Assembly (NCBI GenBank): GCA_041390905.1
Contig: JAWKPA010000013.1
Span: forward strand, 682,001 to 746,000
From: JACKCD01 sp041390905
Lineage (GTDB): Bacteria; Chloroflexota; Anaerolineae; Promineifilales; Promineifilaceae
Direction: 5' to 3'
DNA: 64,000 nucleotides
The translations under genes and the position numbers were made by a program. Below are positions 50,117-59,032 of the stretch, in pieces. Under the pieces are notes generated by a model. The model worked only from the letters and a program-made list of their open reading frames with translations. It did not search any database and was not told the origin of the DNA. Within the stretch, counting starts at the first letter, position 1. Each line of letters opens with the position of its first letter.

Positions 50117-51976
50117 ATGATGGATGAACTGTTCTTACTGCCGCGACCACGGCAGATCGAATTTTCGGGGGAAAACGGCCGTTTTTCCCTCACCCCCAAC
50201 AAACTCATTGCCCTGGACGGCGGCACGCTGTTTACGGCGCGGCGGCTGCAAACGGCCGTTCGTCAACACGCGGGGCTGGATTGGGAGATTGTGGCGGGAA
50301 CGGCCGTTCCCCACAACCAAATTGGCGTTGTTCTCAGCCTTACCCCCCACGCCACCCTGCATGAGCAGGGGTATCAATTGACGGTGACGGAAACGGCCGT
50401 TTACATCGTTGCCAGCAGTCCGTCCGGGCTTTTCTATGGTGTTGGCACCCTCATCCAGCTCATCGCCCAGGGCCAAACCACCCTCCCCCAATGCCGCATC
50501 ACCGACTGGCCCGACATCCCCAACCGGGGCGTGATGCTCGACATCAGCCGCAACAAAGTCCCCACCATGGACACCCTCTACGCCCTCGTAGACAAATTCG
50601 CCAGTTGGAAACTCAACCAGCTCCAGCTCTACACCGAACACACCTTCGCCTACCGCCAGCACCAGGTCATCTGGGAAGGCGACTCCCCGATGACTGCCGA
50701 GGAAATTCTGGCCCTCGATGCCTACTGCCGCGACCGCTTCATCGAGCTTGTCCCCAACCAAAACAGCTTCGGCCACATGCACCACTGGCTCAACCACCCC
50801 GACTACATCCACCTGGCCGAAGCCCCCGACGGCTCCGAAACCCCCTGGAACTTCCGCTACCAAGGGCCGTTTGGCCTCTCCCCCGCCGTGCCGGAGACGC
50901 TCCCCTTTTTGCGCGGCCTCTTTGATGAGCTGCTCCCCAACTTTAGCAGCCACCAGTTCAACATTGGCGCGGACGAGACATGGGATTTAGGGCAGGGAAA
51001 GTCGAAGGCGATTGTGGAGGAGAAGGGTGAGGGACGCGCCTACCTCGATTTTCTGCTGGAGCTGTATCGTGAGGTGAAGGCGCGGGGTTACACCATGCAG
51101 TTTTGGGGCGACATCATCGTCAAATACCCCGACCTGGTAGCCCAACTCCCCCGCGATGCCATCGCCCTGGAATGGGGGTACGAAGCCGACCACCCGTTTG
51201 ACCAAAACAGCCGCATCTTTGCCCAATCCGGCATCCCCTTCTACGTCTGCCCCGGCACCTCCTCATGGAACAGCGTCGGCGGGCGCACCGACAACACCGT
51301 CGGCAACCTGCAAAACGCCGCCGAAAACGGGCTAAAACACGGGGCAATTGGCTATCTGATCACCGATTGGGGGGACAGAGGCCACTGGCAGCCGCTGCCG
51401 GTCAGCTACCTGGGCTTTGGTTACGGGGCAGCGGTGTCGTGGGCCTATGGAGCTAACAAGGAGATGGACATTGCCGCCACCATCAGCCGCCACGCCTTTG
51501 GCGACGAAACGGGGGCAATGGGGCAACTGGCGTTCAATTTGGGCAACATCCATCGCCAAACGGAGATCAAGCTCCACAACGGCAACATTTTCTTCCACAT
51601 TTTGCAGCTTGCCCCCGACAAGCTGGGGGATTTGGCAATTTTTAACACCAAAGGGGAAATCAAAGCCGAACAGCTTGAAGCGGCAGCAGTCGAATTGGCG
51701 CAGCTTTTGGCGCAGTTGGACGAAACCCACCTGCAAACCCCCGATGCTGACCTGATTCAACAGGAGTATCGCTGGGCGGCGGAGATGCTGCGCCACGGCT
51801 GCCAGCGGGGGCTGTGGATGCTGGCCGGAGCGCCGACGCCCGCCCCCGATTTGGCGGCCGATGCCGAACGGCTCATTGCCACCTACCGTACCATCTGGCA
51901 CGTCCGCAACCGGCCGGGTGGCTTTCCCGAAAGTGTGGCGCGGTTAGAGAAGATGAGGGGGCATTATGGGGGTTAG
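50117..51976 (+). CDS. GH20 beta-N-acetylhexosaminidase
   Basis: A 619-residue glycosidase without a signal peptide. An N-terminal GH20b-like domain (about 1-130) precedes the TIM barrel. The catalytic Asp286-Glu287 pair stands in FNIGADETWDLG, and the barrel start reads RGVMLDISRNKVPTMDTLYALVD. It would remove terminal GlcNAc or GalNAc from imported chitobiose- or murein-derived saccharides. The ATG at 50117 is chosen because the longer frame runs back through an R4 repeat and into the MurQ gene. Confidence 0.92.
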   Translation: MMDELFLLPRPRQIEFSGENGRFSLTPNKLIALDGGTLFTARRLQTAVRQHAGLDWEIVAGTAVPHNQIGVVLSLTPHATLHEQGYQLTVTETAVYIVASSPSGLFYGVGTLIQLIAQGQTTLPQCRITDWPDIPNRGVMLDISRNKVPTMDTLYALVDKFASWKLNQLQLYTEHTFAYRQHQVIWEGDSPMTAEEILALDAYCRDRFIELVPNQNSFGHMHHWLNHPDYIHLAEAPDGSETPWNFRYQGPFGLSPAVPETLPFLRGLFDELLPNFSSHQFNIGADETWDLGQGKSKAIVEEKGEGRAYLDFLLELYREVKARGYTMQFWGDIIVKYPDLVAQLPRDAIALEWGYEADHPFDQNSRIFAQSGIPFYVCPGTSSWNSVGGRTDNTVGNLQNAAENGLKHGAIGYLITDWGDRGHWQPLPVSYLGFGYGAAVSWAYGANKEMDIAATISRHAFGDETGAMGQLAFNLGNIHRQTEIKLHNGNIFFHILQLAPDKLGDLAIFNTKGEIKAEQLEAAAVELAQLLAQLDETHLQTPDADLIQQEYRWAAEMLRHGCQRGLWMLAGAPTPAPDLAADAERLIATYRTIWHVRNRPGGFPESVARLEKMRGHYGG

Positions 51977-51984
51977 GAGATTAA

Positions 51985-52078
51985 GCCATTAAGAGATTAA
52001 GAGACTGAGAGACTGGGAGGTTTAATCTCTTAGTCTCTCAGTCTCCAGTCTCCTAATCGCTCAATCTCTCAATCTCCA
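51985..52078. repeat. R2-like hairpin (GAGATTAAG/GAGACTGAG units)
   Basis: Left arm of TTAAGAGATTAAGAGACTGAG units and right arm of CTCTTAGTCTCTCAGTCTCC units, with a further run of CTCAATC. It ends 9 bp before the GTG start. Confidence 0.8.
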
Positions 52079-52087
52079 CTTCTAACT

Positions 52088-52669
52088 GTGCATACAAAAC
52101 AACAATTCATTGGCATTGGCGGCGGTACGGGGTCGGGCAAGTCTACGGTGGCGGCGGAGGTAGTGCAGCGGCTGGAGCAAAGCTGCCGCGTCCACCTCAT
52201 CCACCAGGACCAATTTTTCAAACCCGTTGACCAACTGCCCACCTTTTACTCAGAATTTCACCAGGAACCGCGCCCCGACTTCAACCGACCGGATTCGTTT
52301 CGCGTGGAGGTGATGGTTGCCCATTGCGCTGCCGTCTCCGGCTACGACGTGGTGATTTTGGAGGGCATTTTGGCGTTGTACTACCCTGCCCTACGGCAGC
52401 TCATGGACATCAAATGTTACATTGACACGCCGCTAGAAGAAATGCTCATCCGCCGCACTGAGCGCAACCTGGCGCGGGGGTATGGTGGCCCCTTTGCCGA
52501 AATTGCCCATTACAATCTGGAATGTGTGACCCCGCAGCACCTGCGCTATAACCTGCCCACCCGCCGCTTCGCCGACATCATTATCCCCAACGGGCTGCAT
52601 GAGGAGGGGGAGAGGGAGGCGGGGGTGGGGAGGTTGTGCAGCATGATTGTGAGGGAGATTGGGGATTAG
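52088..52669 (+). CDS. Uridine-kinase/phosphoribulokinase-like P-loop kinase
   Basis: A 193-residue kinase: Walker A GGTGSGKST (11-19), Asp in HQDQFFK, and the ILEGILALYYPALR stretch typical of uridine kinases, followed by the lid RRTERNLARGYGG. It starts at a GTG with no SD. In eukaryotes this fold also covers nicotinamide riboside kinase. In the amino-sugar cluster it could recycle uridine, but that link is conjecture. Confidence 0.8.
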   Translation: MHTKQQFIGIGGGTGSGKSTVAAEVVQRLEQSCRVHLIHQDQFFKPVDQLPTFYSEFHQEPRPDFNRPDSFRVEVMVAHCAAVSGYDVVILEGILALYYPALRQLMDIKCYIDTPLEEMLIRRTERNLARGYGGPFAEIAHYNLECVTPQHLRYNLPTRRFADIIIPNGLHEEGEREAGVGRLCSMIVREIGD

Positions 52670-52724
52670 AGATTGGAGATTGGTGAAGGTTCACAATCTC
52701 CAATCTCCAATCTCTAATCTCTAT
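52666..52724. repeat. R2 hairpin
   Basis: Begins in the kinase stop codon. AGAGATTGGAGATTGG left arm, loop GTGAAGGTTCAC (itself a small hairpin), then AATCTCCAATCTCCAATCTC. Confidence 0.85.
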
Positions 52725-52735
52725 GCAACGAGCAA

Positions 52736-54043
52736 ATGAGAGAAACAACTTTATTTGAACAGCCGCGCTACCAAACGGCCGTTTCCCACTTCCACACCCT
52801 TTACGGCCCCGGCGAAATCGCCGTTTTTCGCGCACCGGGGCGGGTGAACTTGATTGGCGAACACACAGACTACAACCACGGTTATGTGATGCCGGTTGCC
52901 ATTGACCGCGATGTGGTGATTTTGGCGCGACCCCGTGCCGACGGGGTGGTGCGGCTTGCCAACATGGAGCCGGAGTTTACCCCCTTTTCCTTTGTCATCA
53001 GCGACAACATCCCCAGTGCCTCGGCGGGCGACTGGAGCAACTATGTGCGCGGGGCGGCGCAGATGGTGGCGCAGCAGGTGGGAAAACGGCCGTTAATCGG
53101 CTTCGATGGGCTGGTTATGGCTGCGCCACCCTTTGGCGTGCCGCGTGGGGCTGGTCTTAGTTCGTCATCGGCCTTAACGGTGGCGGCGGCGGTAACGCTG
53201 GCGCATTTGAACGATTGGCGCCCGCCGCTGGACCAATTTGCCGCCCGCTGTTCCCGCGCCGAGTGGTATGTTGGCACGCGGGGTGGGGTGATGGATCATT
53301 TTGCCTCGCTGCTCGGCCGGCCGGGGCAGGCACTGTTTTTGGATTGTCGGCCGGGGGAAAACGGCCGTTACGCCACCCAATACGCCGCCCTCCCCAGCGG
53401 CTACCAGCTTCTTATCGCCAACAGCGGCGTCAAACACCGCAACGTTGGCGGCGGCTACAACTACCGCGTGGCGGCGTGCCGGGCGGGGGTGGCTTTGCTG
53501 CGGCGGCAATTTGTCGGGATCACCCATTTGCGCGATGTGGAGAAGGTGGCCTGGGCGGAGCTGGAGCCGCTGTTGCCGGAAGAAACGGCCGTTTCCGACC
53601 TCATCCAGCAGGGCATTGACCTGGGCGACATCCCCGGTCTGCCCGCCGATGCCCGGCTGCGCGTGCGCGACCGCTGCCGCCACGTCTGGACGGAAAATTG
53701 GCGGGTGCGCCAGGCCGTGGAGGCACTCAACGGTGGCGACGTAGCCCAATTAGGGCAGTTGCTCCATGCTGCCCACGCCAGCGCCCGCGATGATTACGAC
53801 ATTAGTTGCCCCGAAATTGAAACGCTGGTTACTGTTTTGAACGGCCAGCCGGGTGTGCTGGGGGCGCGGCTGACGGGCGCGGGCTGGGGCGGCTGTGTGG
53901 TGGCATTGGTGGCAGAGGGAGAAATAACGGCCGTTGCCCGCCACACCCAAACCGCCTACCATGCCGCCACCGGCATTGACCCCGACGTGTTTATCTGCGC
54001 CCCCAGCGGTGGCGCGGGGTTTGTGGGCAATATTGGTGAGTGA
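52736..54043 (+). CDS. Galactokinase-family GHMP sugar-1-kinase
   Basis: A 435-residue GHMP kinase with GalK signature GRVNLIGEHTDYNHG (about 37-51), ATP loop GAGLSSSSAL and C-terminal LTGAGWGGCVVAL. The substrate-site segment reads TRGGVMDH instead of the CGxMDQ of bacterial galactokinases. A Gly-Gly there recalls the GalNAc kinase branch (GALK2), and His replaces Gln. With the amino-sugar neighbours, an anomeric kinase for GalNAc, GlcNAc or MurNAc is plausible, but plain galactose is not excluded. The stop overlaps the next ATG by one base. Confidence 0.88.
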   Translation: MRETTLFEQPRYQTAVSHFHTLYGPGEIAVFRAPGRVNLIGEHTDYNHGYVMPVAIDRDVVILARPRADGVVRLANMEPEFTPFSFVISDNIPSASAGDWSNYVRGAAQMVAQQVGKRPLIGFDGLVMAAPPFGVPRGAGLSSSSALTVAAAVTLAHLNDWRPPLDQFAARCSRAEWYVGTRGGVMDHFASLLGRPGQALFLDCRPGENGRYATQYAALPSGYQLLIANSGVKHRNVGGGYNYRVAACRAGVALLRRQFVGITHLRDVEKVAWAELEPLLPEETAVSDLIQQGIDLGDIPGLPADARLRVRDRCRHVWTENWRVRQAVEALNGGDVAQLGQLLHAAHASARDDYDISCPEIETLVTVLNGQPGVLGARLTGAGWGGCVVALVAEGEITAVARHTQTAYHAATGIDPDVFICAPSGGAGFVGNIGE

Positions 54044-56247
54044 TGAATAAGCAAGGTCGCACTCTTAAAGTGATTGTTTTGGCGGCTGGTTCCGGCACGC
54101 GAGCCGGGGTGCCATTCCCAAAGGTGCTGCAGCCGCTGGGCGAGCGTAAAATCATTGATTATGTCATCACCAATGCCCTGCGCTTTGCCCAACCGGAAGA
54201 TATTTATGTGGTAATTGGCCCTGAAGGGCAGCAGGTGCAGGCTCATTTGGGCGGGCGTTACAACTACGTTTTGCAGCCGCAGCCGCTAGGCACGGGCCAC
54301 GCAGTGCAGTGTACGGCTCCCTTTCTGGCTGATTTTGACGGCGATTTGCTCGTTTTATATGGTGACACGCCGCTTTTCCGGCCGTCGCCGCTGCGGGGGC
54401 TGGTAAGCCGCCATTATTTGAAAGAGGCTTCGCTGACGCTGTTTACGGCCGTTCTTGCCACCCCGCACCCCTACGGCCAAATCATCCGCAATCCGGCCGG
54501 CGAAATCATTGACATCATTGAGGAAGGGGACAGCACCCTCGCTGCCGCATCCCAGCCCCGCTATGAATTCAACATTGGGGCTTATGTTGTCGCCGCCGCC
54601 ATCCTCTATCCTGCCCTGGCGCAGCTTCAACCACACAATGCCAGGGGAGAATATCAGCTTACCGACTGCGTGCGGCTGCTGGTGCGGTCGGGGCTGCGTG
54701 TTGCCAACTACCAAAGCTATGCCGAAGAAGACGCGCTGGGCATCAACACCCCCAAAGATTTGCGGGCGGCAGAGTTTACCCTGCAAAAACGTCTGTTTCG
54801 GCCGCGCCGAGTGGATGAAGAAAACAGCATCCACTTTGGCACGGGTGGCTGGCGGGCGGTCATTGGCGAAGGGTTTACGATGGGCAACGTGCGGCGGCTG
54901 TGCCAGGCATTGGCCCATGCGGTGGTGCGGCAAAACAGGGAGGCGCAGGGGGTGGTCATTGGCTATGACCGCCGTTTTTTGTCTGATCGCGCAGCCGAAA
55001 CGGCGGCCGAGGTGTTTGCAGGCAACAATATCACCGTCTTTCTGCTGCCGGAGGACGTACCAACGCCGCTTGTCACCTACATGACGGCCGATTTGCAGGC
55101 CGCCTTTGGCCTCATTTTCACCGCCAGCCACAACCCGCCGGAGTGGAATGGGCTAAAAGTGTTTCATTCGGACGGGTCGCTGCTGCAAACGGAGGAAACC
55201 GACCGCATTGAGGCCGAGGCCAACCAGCTAACGGCCGATAATGTGGTGCGTATTGCCCTGGAAGTGGCCCAAGCGGCCAACGTGGTGCGCGAAGTAGATT
55301 ACACCAACCAATACGTGGACGCGGTGGAAGCCCTGATTGACATGGCTGCCATTCGCCAGGCCGGGCTGCGGATTGCTATTGACCCGATGTATGGCGTGGG
55401 GCAGGTAACGCTGGGCATGATTTTGACCGAAGCCCGCTGCCGCCTGACGATGATCCACACCCACCGTAACCCGCTGTTTGGCGGTCGTTCCCCGGCACCT
55501 AATGTGGAGGCATTGCGCCAACTGATTACCACCGTGCGCGACGGCCGTTTTCATCTGGGTTTGGCAATGGATGGCGACGCTGACCGCATTGCCATTGTGG
55601 ATGAGCAGGGGCGGTATGTCCACATCAACGACATTTTGCTGCTGCTTTATTACTACCTGGTGGTTCACAAAGGGCAGCGCGGCGGCGTGGTGCGGAATTT
55701 GGCAACCACCCACATGCTGGATCGGCTGGCGGCGCATTTGGGGGAAACGGCGTATGAGGTGCCGGTGGGATTTAAGCATATCACGGCGGCGATGCAGCAG
55801 CATGATGCGGTGCTGGGCGGCGAAAGCAGCGGCGGGTTGACGATTCGCGGGCATATTCAGGGAAAGGATGGCATTTTTGCCTCGGCACTGGTGGTGGAAA
55901 TGTTGGCGCGGACGGGTAAAACGATTGCTGAATTGCTGACGGCGGTGTATGCCATTACGGGGCAACTGGTGGCGGTGGAGGAGGCGGTGCCGGCGACGGC
56001 GGCGATGAAGGTGGTGGTGCCAAAACGGTTGCAGGAAACGGCCGTTTCCCATATCGCCAATTACCCCATCATCGCCACTTCTCACTTCGACGGCACCAAA
56101 TTTCTGCTGGAAAACGACAACTGGCTGCTGCTCCGCTTCTCCGGCACCGAACCCGTGCTGCGTATCTTTGCCGAAGCGGATTCGCTGGCAAAGGCAGAGG
56201 CGTTGGTGGCCTGGGGGAAGGGGCAGTTGGTGGAGGCTGGAGATTGA
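54043..56247 (+). CDS. Nucleotidyltransferase-phosphohexomutase fusion
   Basis: A 734-residue bifunctional enzyme. Residues 1-250 are a sugar-1-phosphate nucleotidyltransferase with LAAGSGTRAGVPFPKVL and LYGDTPLF, close to GlmU-N, but no left-handed beta-helix acetyltransferase follows. Residues about 260-734 are a complete phosphohexomutase: TASHNPPEWNG (phospho-Ser), metal loop DGDADR, sugar loop GGESSGG and phosphate loop RFSGTEPVLRI. Mutase plus uridylyltransferase on one chain would join sugar-6-P to NDP-sugar. It starts at the ATG at 54043 (TGATG overlap with GalK); GTG at 54040 is an alternative. Confidence 0.9.
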   Translation: MNKQGRTLKVIVLAAGSGTRAGVPFPKVLQPLGERKIIDYVITNALRFAQPEDIYVVIGPEGQQVQAHLGGRYNYVLQPQPLGTGHAVQCTAPFLADFDGDLLVLYGDTPLFRPSPLRGLVSRHYLKEASLTLFTAVLATPHPYGQIIRNPAGEIIDIIEEGDSTLAAASQPRYEFNIGAYVVAAAILYPALAQLQPHNARGEYQLTDCVRLLVRSGLRVANYQSYAEEDALGINTPKDLRAAEFTLQKRLFRPRRVDEENSIHFGTGGWRAVIGEGFTMGNVRRLCQALAHAVVRQNREAQGVVIGYDRRFLSDRAAETAAEVFAGNNITVFLLPEDVPTPLVTYMTADLQAAFGLIFTASHNPPEWNGLKVFHSDGSLLQTEETDRIEAEANQLTADNVVRIALEVAQAANVVREVDYTNQYVDAVEALIDMAAIRQAGLRIAIDPMYGVGQVTLGMILTEARCRLTMIHTHRNPLFGGRSPAPNVEALRQLITTVRDGRFHLGLAMDGDADRIAIVDEQGRYVHINDILLLLYYYLVVHKGQRGGVVRNLATTHMLDRLAAHLGETAYEVPVGFKHITAAMQQHDAVLGGESSGGLTIRGHIQGKDGIFASALVVEMLARTGKTIAELLTAVYAITGQLVAVEEAVPATAAMKVVVPKRLQETAVSHIANYPIIATSHFDGTKFLLENDNWLLLRFSGTEPVLRIFAEADSLAKAEALVAWGKGQLVEAGD

Positions 56248-56367
56248 GGGATTGGAGATTGGGAGATTGGGAGATTGAGAGATTGGGAGATTGGGGGATT
56301 GAGAGACTAGGAGACTAGGAGACTTTGGTAGTCTCCCAGACTCCTAATCTCCTAATCTCCTTCTTGA
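56239..56367. repeat. R2 hairpin, longest copy
   Basis: About 90 bp of GAGATTGG/GGGAGATT units, then AGTCTCCCAGACTCCTAATCTCC. The arms are unequal, suggesting recent tandem expansion of the left side. Confidence 0.85.
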
Positions 56368-56377
56368 AGGAGAAACC

Positions 56378-57628
56378 ATGATACGAATCGGCATTGTTGG
56401 CTGTGGCCGCATTTTGAACGCCCATTTGCACGGGTATCGGCAGTTGCGCGAGGCGGGGTACGACAATTTTCGCATTACGGCACTGTGCGCCCGCAACCGA
56501 GACGACGCGCTGATGTTTCGCAAGCGCGGGGAAGGGCCGCCGCCGCGCCCGCCGGTGATGGATCCCGCCACTGGCGACCCGCTGGCCGCTCCCCACATCT
56601 ACCTCGATGACTTTCAGCCCGACACTGACGTGGCCGTTTTCACCGACTACCGCGAGATGATTGCCTCCGGGCTGGTGGATGCGGTCAACGACTACACCTC
56701 GGTCTTTATGCACCACCAGATTGGCGCGGCGGCGCTGGCGGCGGGGCTGCATCTGCTGGTGGAAAAGCCGCTGGCGGTGACGGTGAAGGCGGGGCAGCGG
56801 CTGGTTAATTTGGCCGAGCAAAATGGGCTGACGTTGGGGCTGTTTGAAAATGTGCGCCAGATGCTGCCGGTGCGAGTGGCGCACTGGGTGCTGCGTGAAG
56901 GGCTGATTGGCGATTTGCAGTTGGCAATTATCGGCAGCCTGGGCGGGATTTGGTCGCCCACGAAGATTGTGGCGGAGACGGCGTGGCGGCACGACAAGCT
57001 GCAGGCAGGTGGCGGTGGAGCAATTGATATTGGTGTCCACGCCATGCACTGGCTGCGCTATGTTTGCGGCGAGGTGGCAACGGTGTCGGCGACGGTGCGG
57101 ATGCTGGAGCCGGAACGACATTTGTGGAATGAGGTGGGGGAGGTGGTGGAAACGGCCGTTTCTACCGTAGACGACACCTATCTCGCCACTGTTACCTTTG
57201 CCAACGGGGCCATCGGGCAGCTCATGTGGTCGTGGGGGCTGCACGGTGAGCCGATGGAGCTGCCGGGTGGCCCGATTTTTTATGGCACGAAGGGGTGTTT
57301 GAAGGGGGGTGAGGTGATTGGGGATGATGGGAAGCGGGAAACGGCCGTTTCTCTCTTCCAACGCCACGCCGACCAGGCCACCAGGGATGCCTTCTTCCCC
57401 CTCGGCTTCACCGATCCCTTCGCCATTCAGCAGTACGACTGGCTACAGGCCATTGAGCGCGGCGGCCAGCCCGAAACCGATGGCCGTGAAGGGGTGCGCG
57501 ACCTCGCCGCCGCCTTCGCCATGATCGAATCCTCCCACCTCGGCCGCACTGTCACCCTCGACGAGGTGTTGGCGGGTACGGTGGCCGGGTACCAGCAGGA
57601 GATTAATGATTATTATGGAATTGGGTAG
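56378..57628 (+). CDS. Gfo/Idh/MocA-family oxidoreductase 1
   Basis: A 416-residue NAD(P)-dependent sugar oxidoreductase. The Rossmann motif is GIVGCGRILNAH (4-15), and LLVEKPLAVT carries the catalytic Lys-Pro pair. A long insertion (about 45-85, RGEGPPPRPPVMDPATGD) separates it from the other paralogues. AAGGAG lies before the ATG. It begins the oxidoreductase array that follows the amino-sugar island. Confidence 0.88.
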   Translation: MIRIGIVGCGRILNAHLHGYRQLREAGYDNFRITALCARNRDDALMFRKRGEGPPPRPPVMDPATGDPLAAPHIYLDDFQPDTDVAVFTDYREMIASGLVDAVNDYTSVFMHHQIGAAALAAGLHLLVEKPLAVTVKAGQRLVNLAEQNGLTLGLFENVRQMLPVRVAHWVLREGLIGDLQLAIIGSLGGIWSPTKIVAETAWRHDKLQAGGGGAIDIGVHAMHWLRYVCGEVATVSATVRMLEPERHLWNEVGEVVETAVSTVDDTYLATVTFANGAIGQLMWSWGLHGEPMELPGGPIFYGTKGCLKGGEVIGDDGKRETAVSLFQRHADQATRDAFFPLGFTDPFAIQQYDWLQAIERGGQPETDGREGVRDLAAAFAMIESSHLGRTVTLDEVLAGTVAGYQQEINDYYGIG

Positions 57629-57985
57629 TTGAAGAACGAGGTTTGGAAACCTCGGCTGCTTAAGAGGAGACTGCATCGGCTATGGCCGACTACCATAAAT
57701 GAAAACGAGGAGTAGGGCATCCTCAGATGCCCAGTTCGCATCTGAGGATGCGAACTCCTCATCGTTTGGTTTCAGAGGAGAGGAAAACACGAAGAGGAGA
57801 CTGCATCGGCTATGGCCGACTACCATAAATGAAAACGAGGAGTAGGGCATCCTCAGATGCCCAGTTCGCATCTGAGGATGGGAACTGCAACTGAAAACGA
57901 GGAGTAGGGCATCCTCAGATGCCCAGTTCGCATCTGAGGATGCGAACTCCTCATCGTTTGGTTTCAGAGGAGAGGAAAACACGAT
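57629..57985. other. 357-bp gap made of 130-bp direct repeats with hairpins
   Basis: Two direct copies (57662-57791 and 57792-57985) of a 130-bp unit, the second with an internal 62-bp duplication. No gene is supported. A minus-strand open frame exists only because of the repeat and the antisense of the next gene. Confidence 0.75.
57662..57985. repeat. Tandem 130-bp repeat with three GCATCCTCAGATGC hairpins
   Basis: Each unit holds GCATCCTCAGATGC, loop CCAGTTC, GCATCTGAGGATGC (a 14-bp perfect stem). Starts of the hairpin block are at 57701, 57831 and 57893. The end of the last copy (AGAGGAGAGGAAAACACG) supplies the ribosome-binding region of the next gene. Confidence 0.92.
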
Positions 57986-58972
57986 ATGAAAAAAATAGGC
58001 ATTATTGGTGCAGGGGCCATTGGTGGCTGGCACGCGGAGCGGTGGCTCCGTTTGCCGGTGGCAATTGCTGGTTTCTATGATGTGCGGCGCGAGGCGGCAG
58101 AACGGGCGGCGGCGCGTTTTGGCGGACAGGCATACGATTCGGCCGAGGCGTTGGCGGCAGATGTGGACGTGGTGGATGTTTGCACCATTACCCCTGCTCA
58201 CAAGGCAGGCGTGTTGGCGGCGGCATCGGCCGGGAAACCGGTCATCTGCGAGAAGCCGCTGGCGCGGAATGTGGCTGACTGCGAAGAAATGATTGCCGCC
58301 TGCAACGCGGCCGGGGTGCCGCTGTTTGTGGCGCAGGTAGTACGCTTCTTTCCCCAGTTTGCCAAGGCCAAAGAGGTGCTGGCATCCGGGCAACTGGGTA
58401 ATCCTGGGGTCATTCGCACGGTGCGAGCTGGCAGTATGCCGGCCGCTAACGAACGCTCCTGGTTTCATGATTTTGAGCAAAGCGGCGGCGTGATTATGGA
58501 TCTGGGCATCCACGACCTCGATTTTGTCCGCTGGTGCTTTGGCGAGGTGGAGCGCATTTTTGCGCGAGGATTGACCTACAATCAGGAGGTAGGGCGCGAC
58601 CACGCCTTGATGACGCTGCGCTTCAAAAATGGAGCCGTCGGCCACATTGAGAGCAGTTGGGCGCACCCGGCCGGGCAGTTCCGCACCCGCTTTGAAATTG
58701 CCGGGGACGATGGACTGATGGAGTGGGATTCGCTGCACGACAACCCGCTGCGGTTGGCACTGGTGGGAGACGAAGGGCAGGTGTCGCGCCGCAGTGAAAG
58801 CCCGCTGGCAATTGAAAGTGACCCATATTATGCGGAGTTGGCACATTTTCTGGACTGTCTGGAGAACGGCACGCCCTGCCGGGTGTCGGCGGAAGATGGC
58901 CTAATGGCGGTGAAACTGTCGCTGGCGGCGATGGAGTCGCTGCGGACGGGGTTGCCGGTGGAGATTGGGTGA
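57986..58972 (+). CDS. Gfo/Idh/MocA-family oxidoreductase 2
   Basis: A 328-residue protein: GIIGAGAIGGWHAER at the N-terminus, VICEKPLARN with the catalytic Lys, and DLGIHDLDFVRW with the active-site His/Asp. It is of usual family length. Its SD lies within the end of the upstream tandem repeat. Members oxidise or reduce a ring hydroxyl of sugars or inositols; the substrate is unknown. Confidence 0.9.
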   Translation: MKKIGIIGAGAIGGWHAERWLRLPVAIAGFYDVRREAAERAAARFGGQAYDSAEALAADVDVVDVCTITPAHKAGVLAAASAGKPVICEKPLARNVADCEEMIAACNAAGVPLFVAQVVRFFPQFAKAKEVLASGQLGNPGVIRTVRAGSMPAANERSWFHDFEQSGGVIMDLGIHDLDFVRWCFGEVERIFARGLTYNQEVGRDHALMTLRFKNGAVGHIESSWAHPAGQFRTRFEIAGDDGLMEWDSLHDNPLRLALVGDEGQVSRRSESPLAIESDPYYAELAHFLDCLENGTPCRVSAEDGLMAVKLSLAAMESLRTGLPVEIG

Positions 58973-59029
58973 TTGGGAATTGGAGATTGGAGATTGTGAA
59001 CCTTCATCAGTCTTCAAACTCTAATTTCC
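58971..59029. repeat. R2 hairpin, degraded
   Basis: ATTGGAGATTGGAGATTGTG left arm and a mutated right arm (CAGTCTTCAAACTCTAATTTCC). Confidence 0.7.
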
Positions 59030-59032
59030 AGC

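Noticed and set aside
57680..58846. Minus-strand 388-codon open frame with internally repeated peptide
   Set aside because: It is antisense to a clear Gfo/Idh gene, and its repeated C-terminal peptide comes from the 130-bp tandem repeat read in the other direction.
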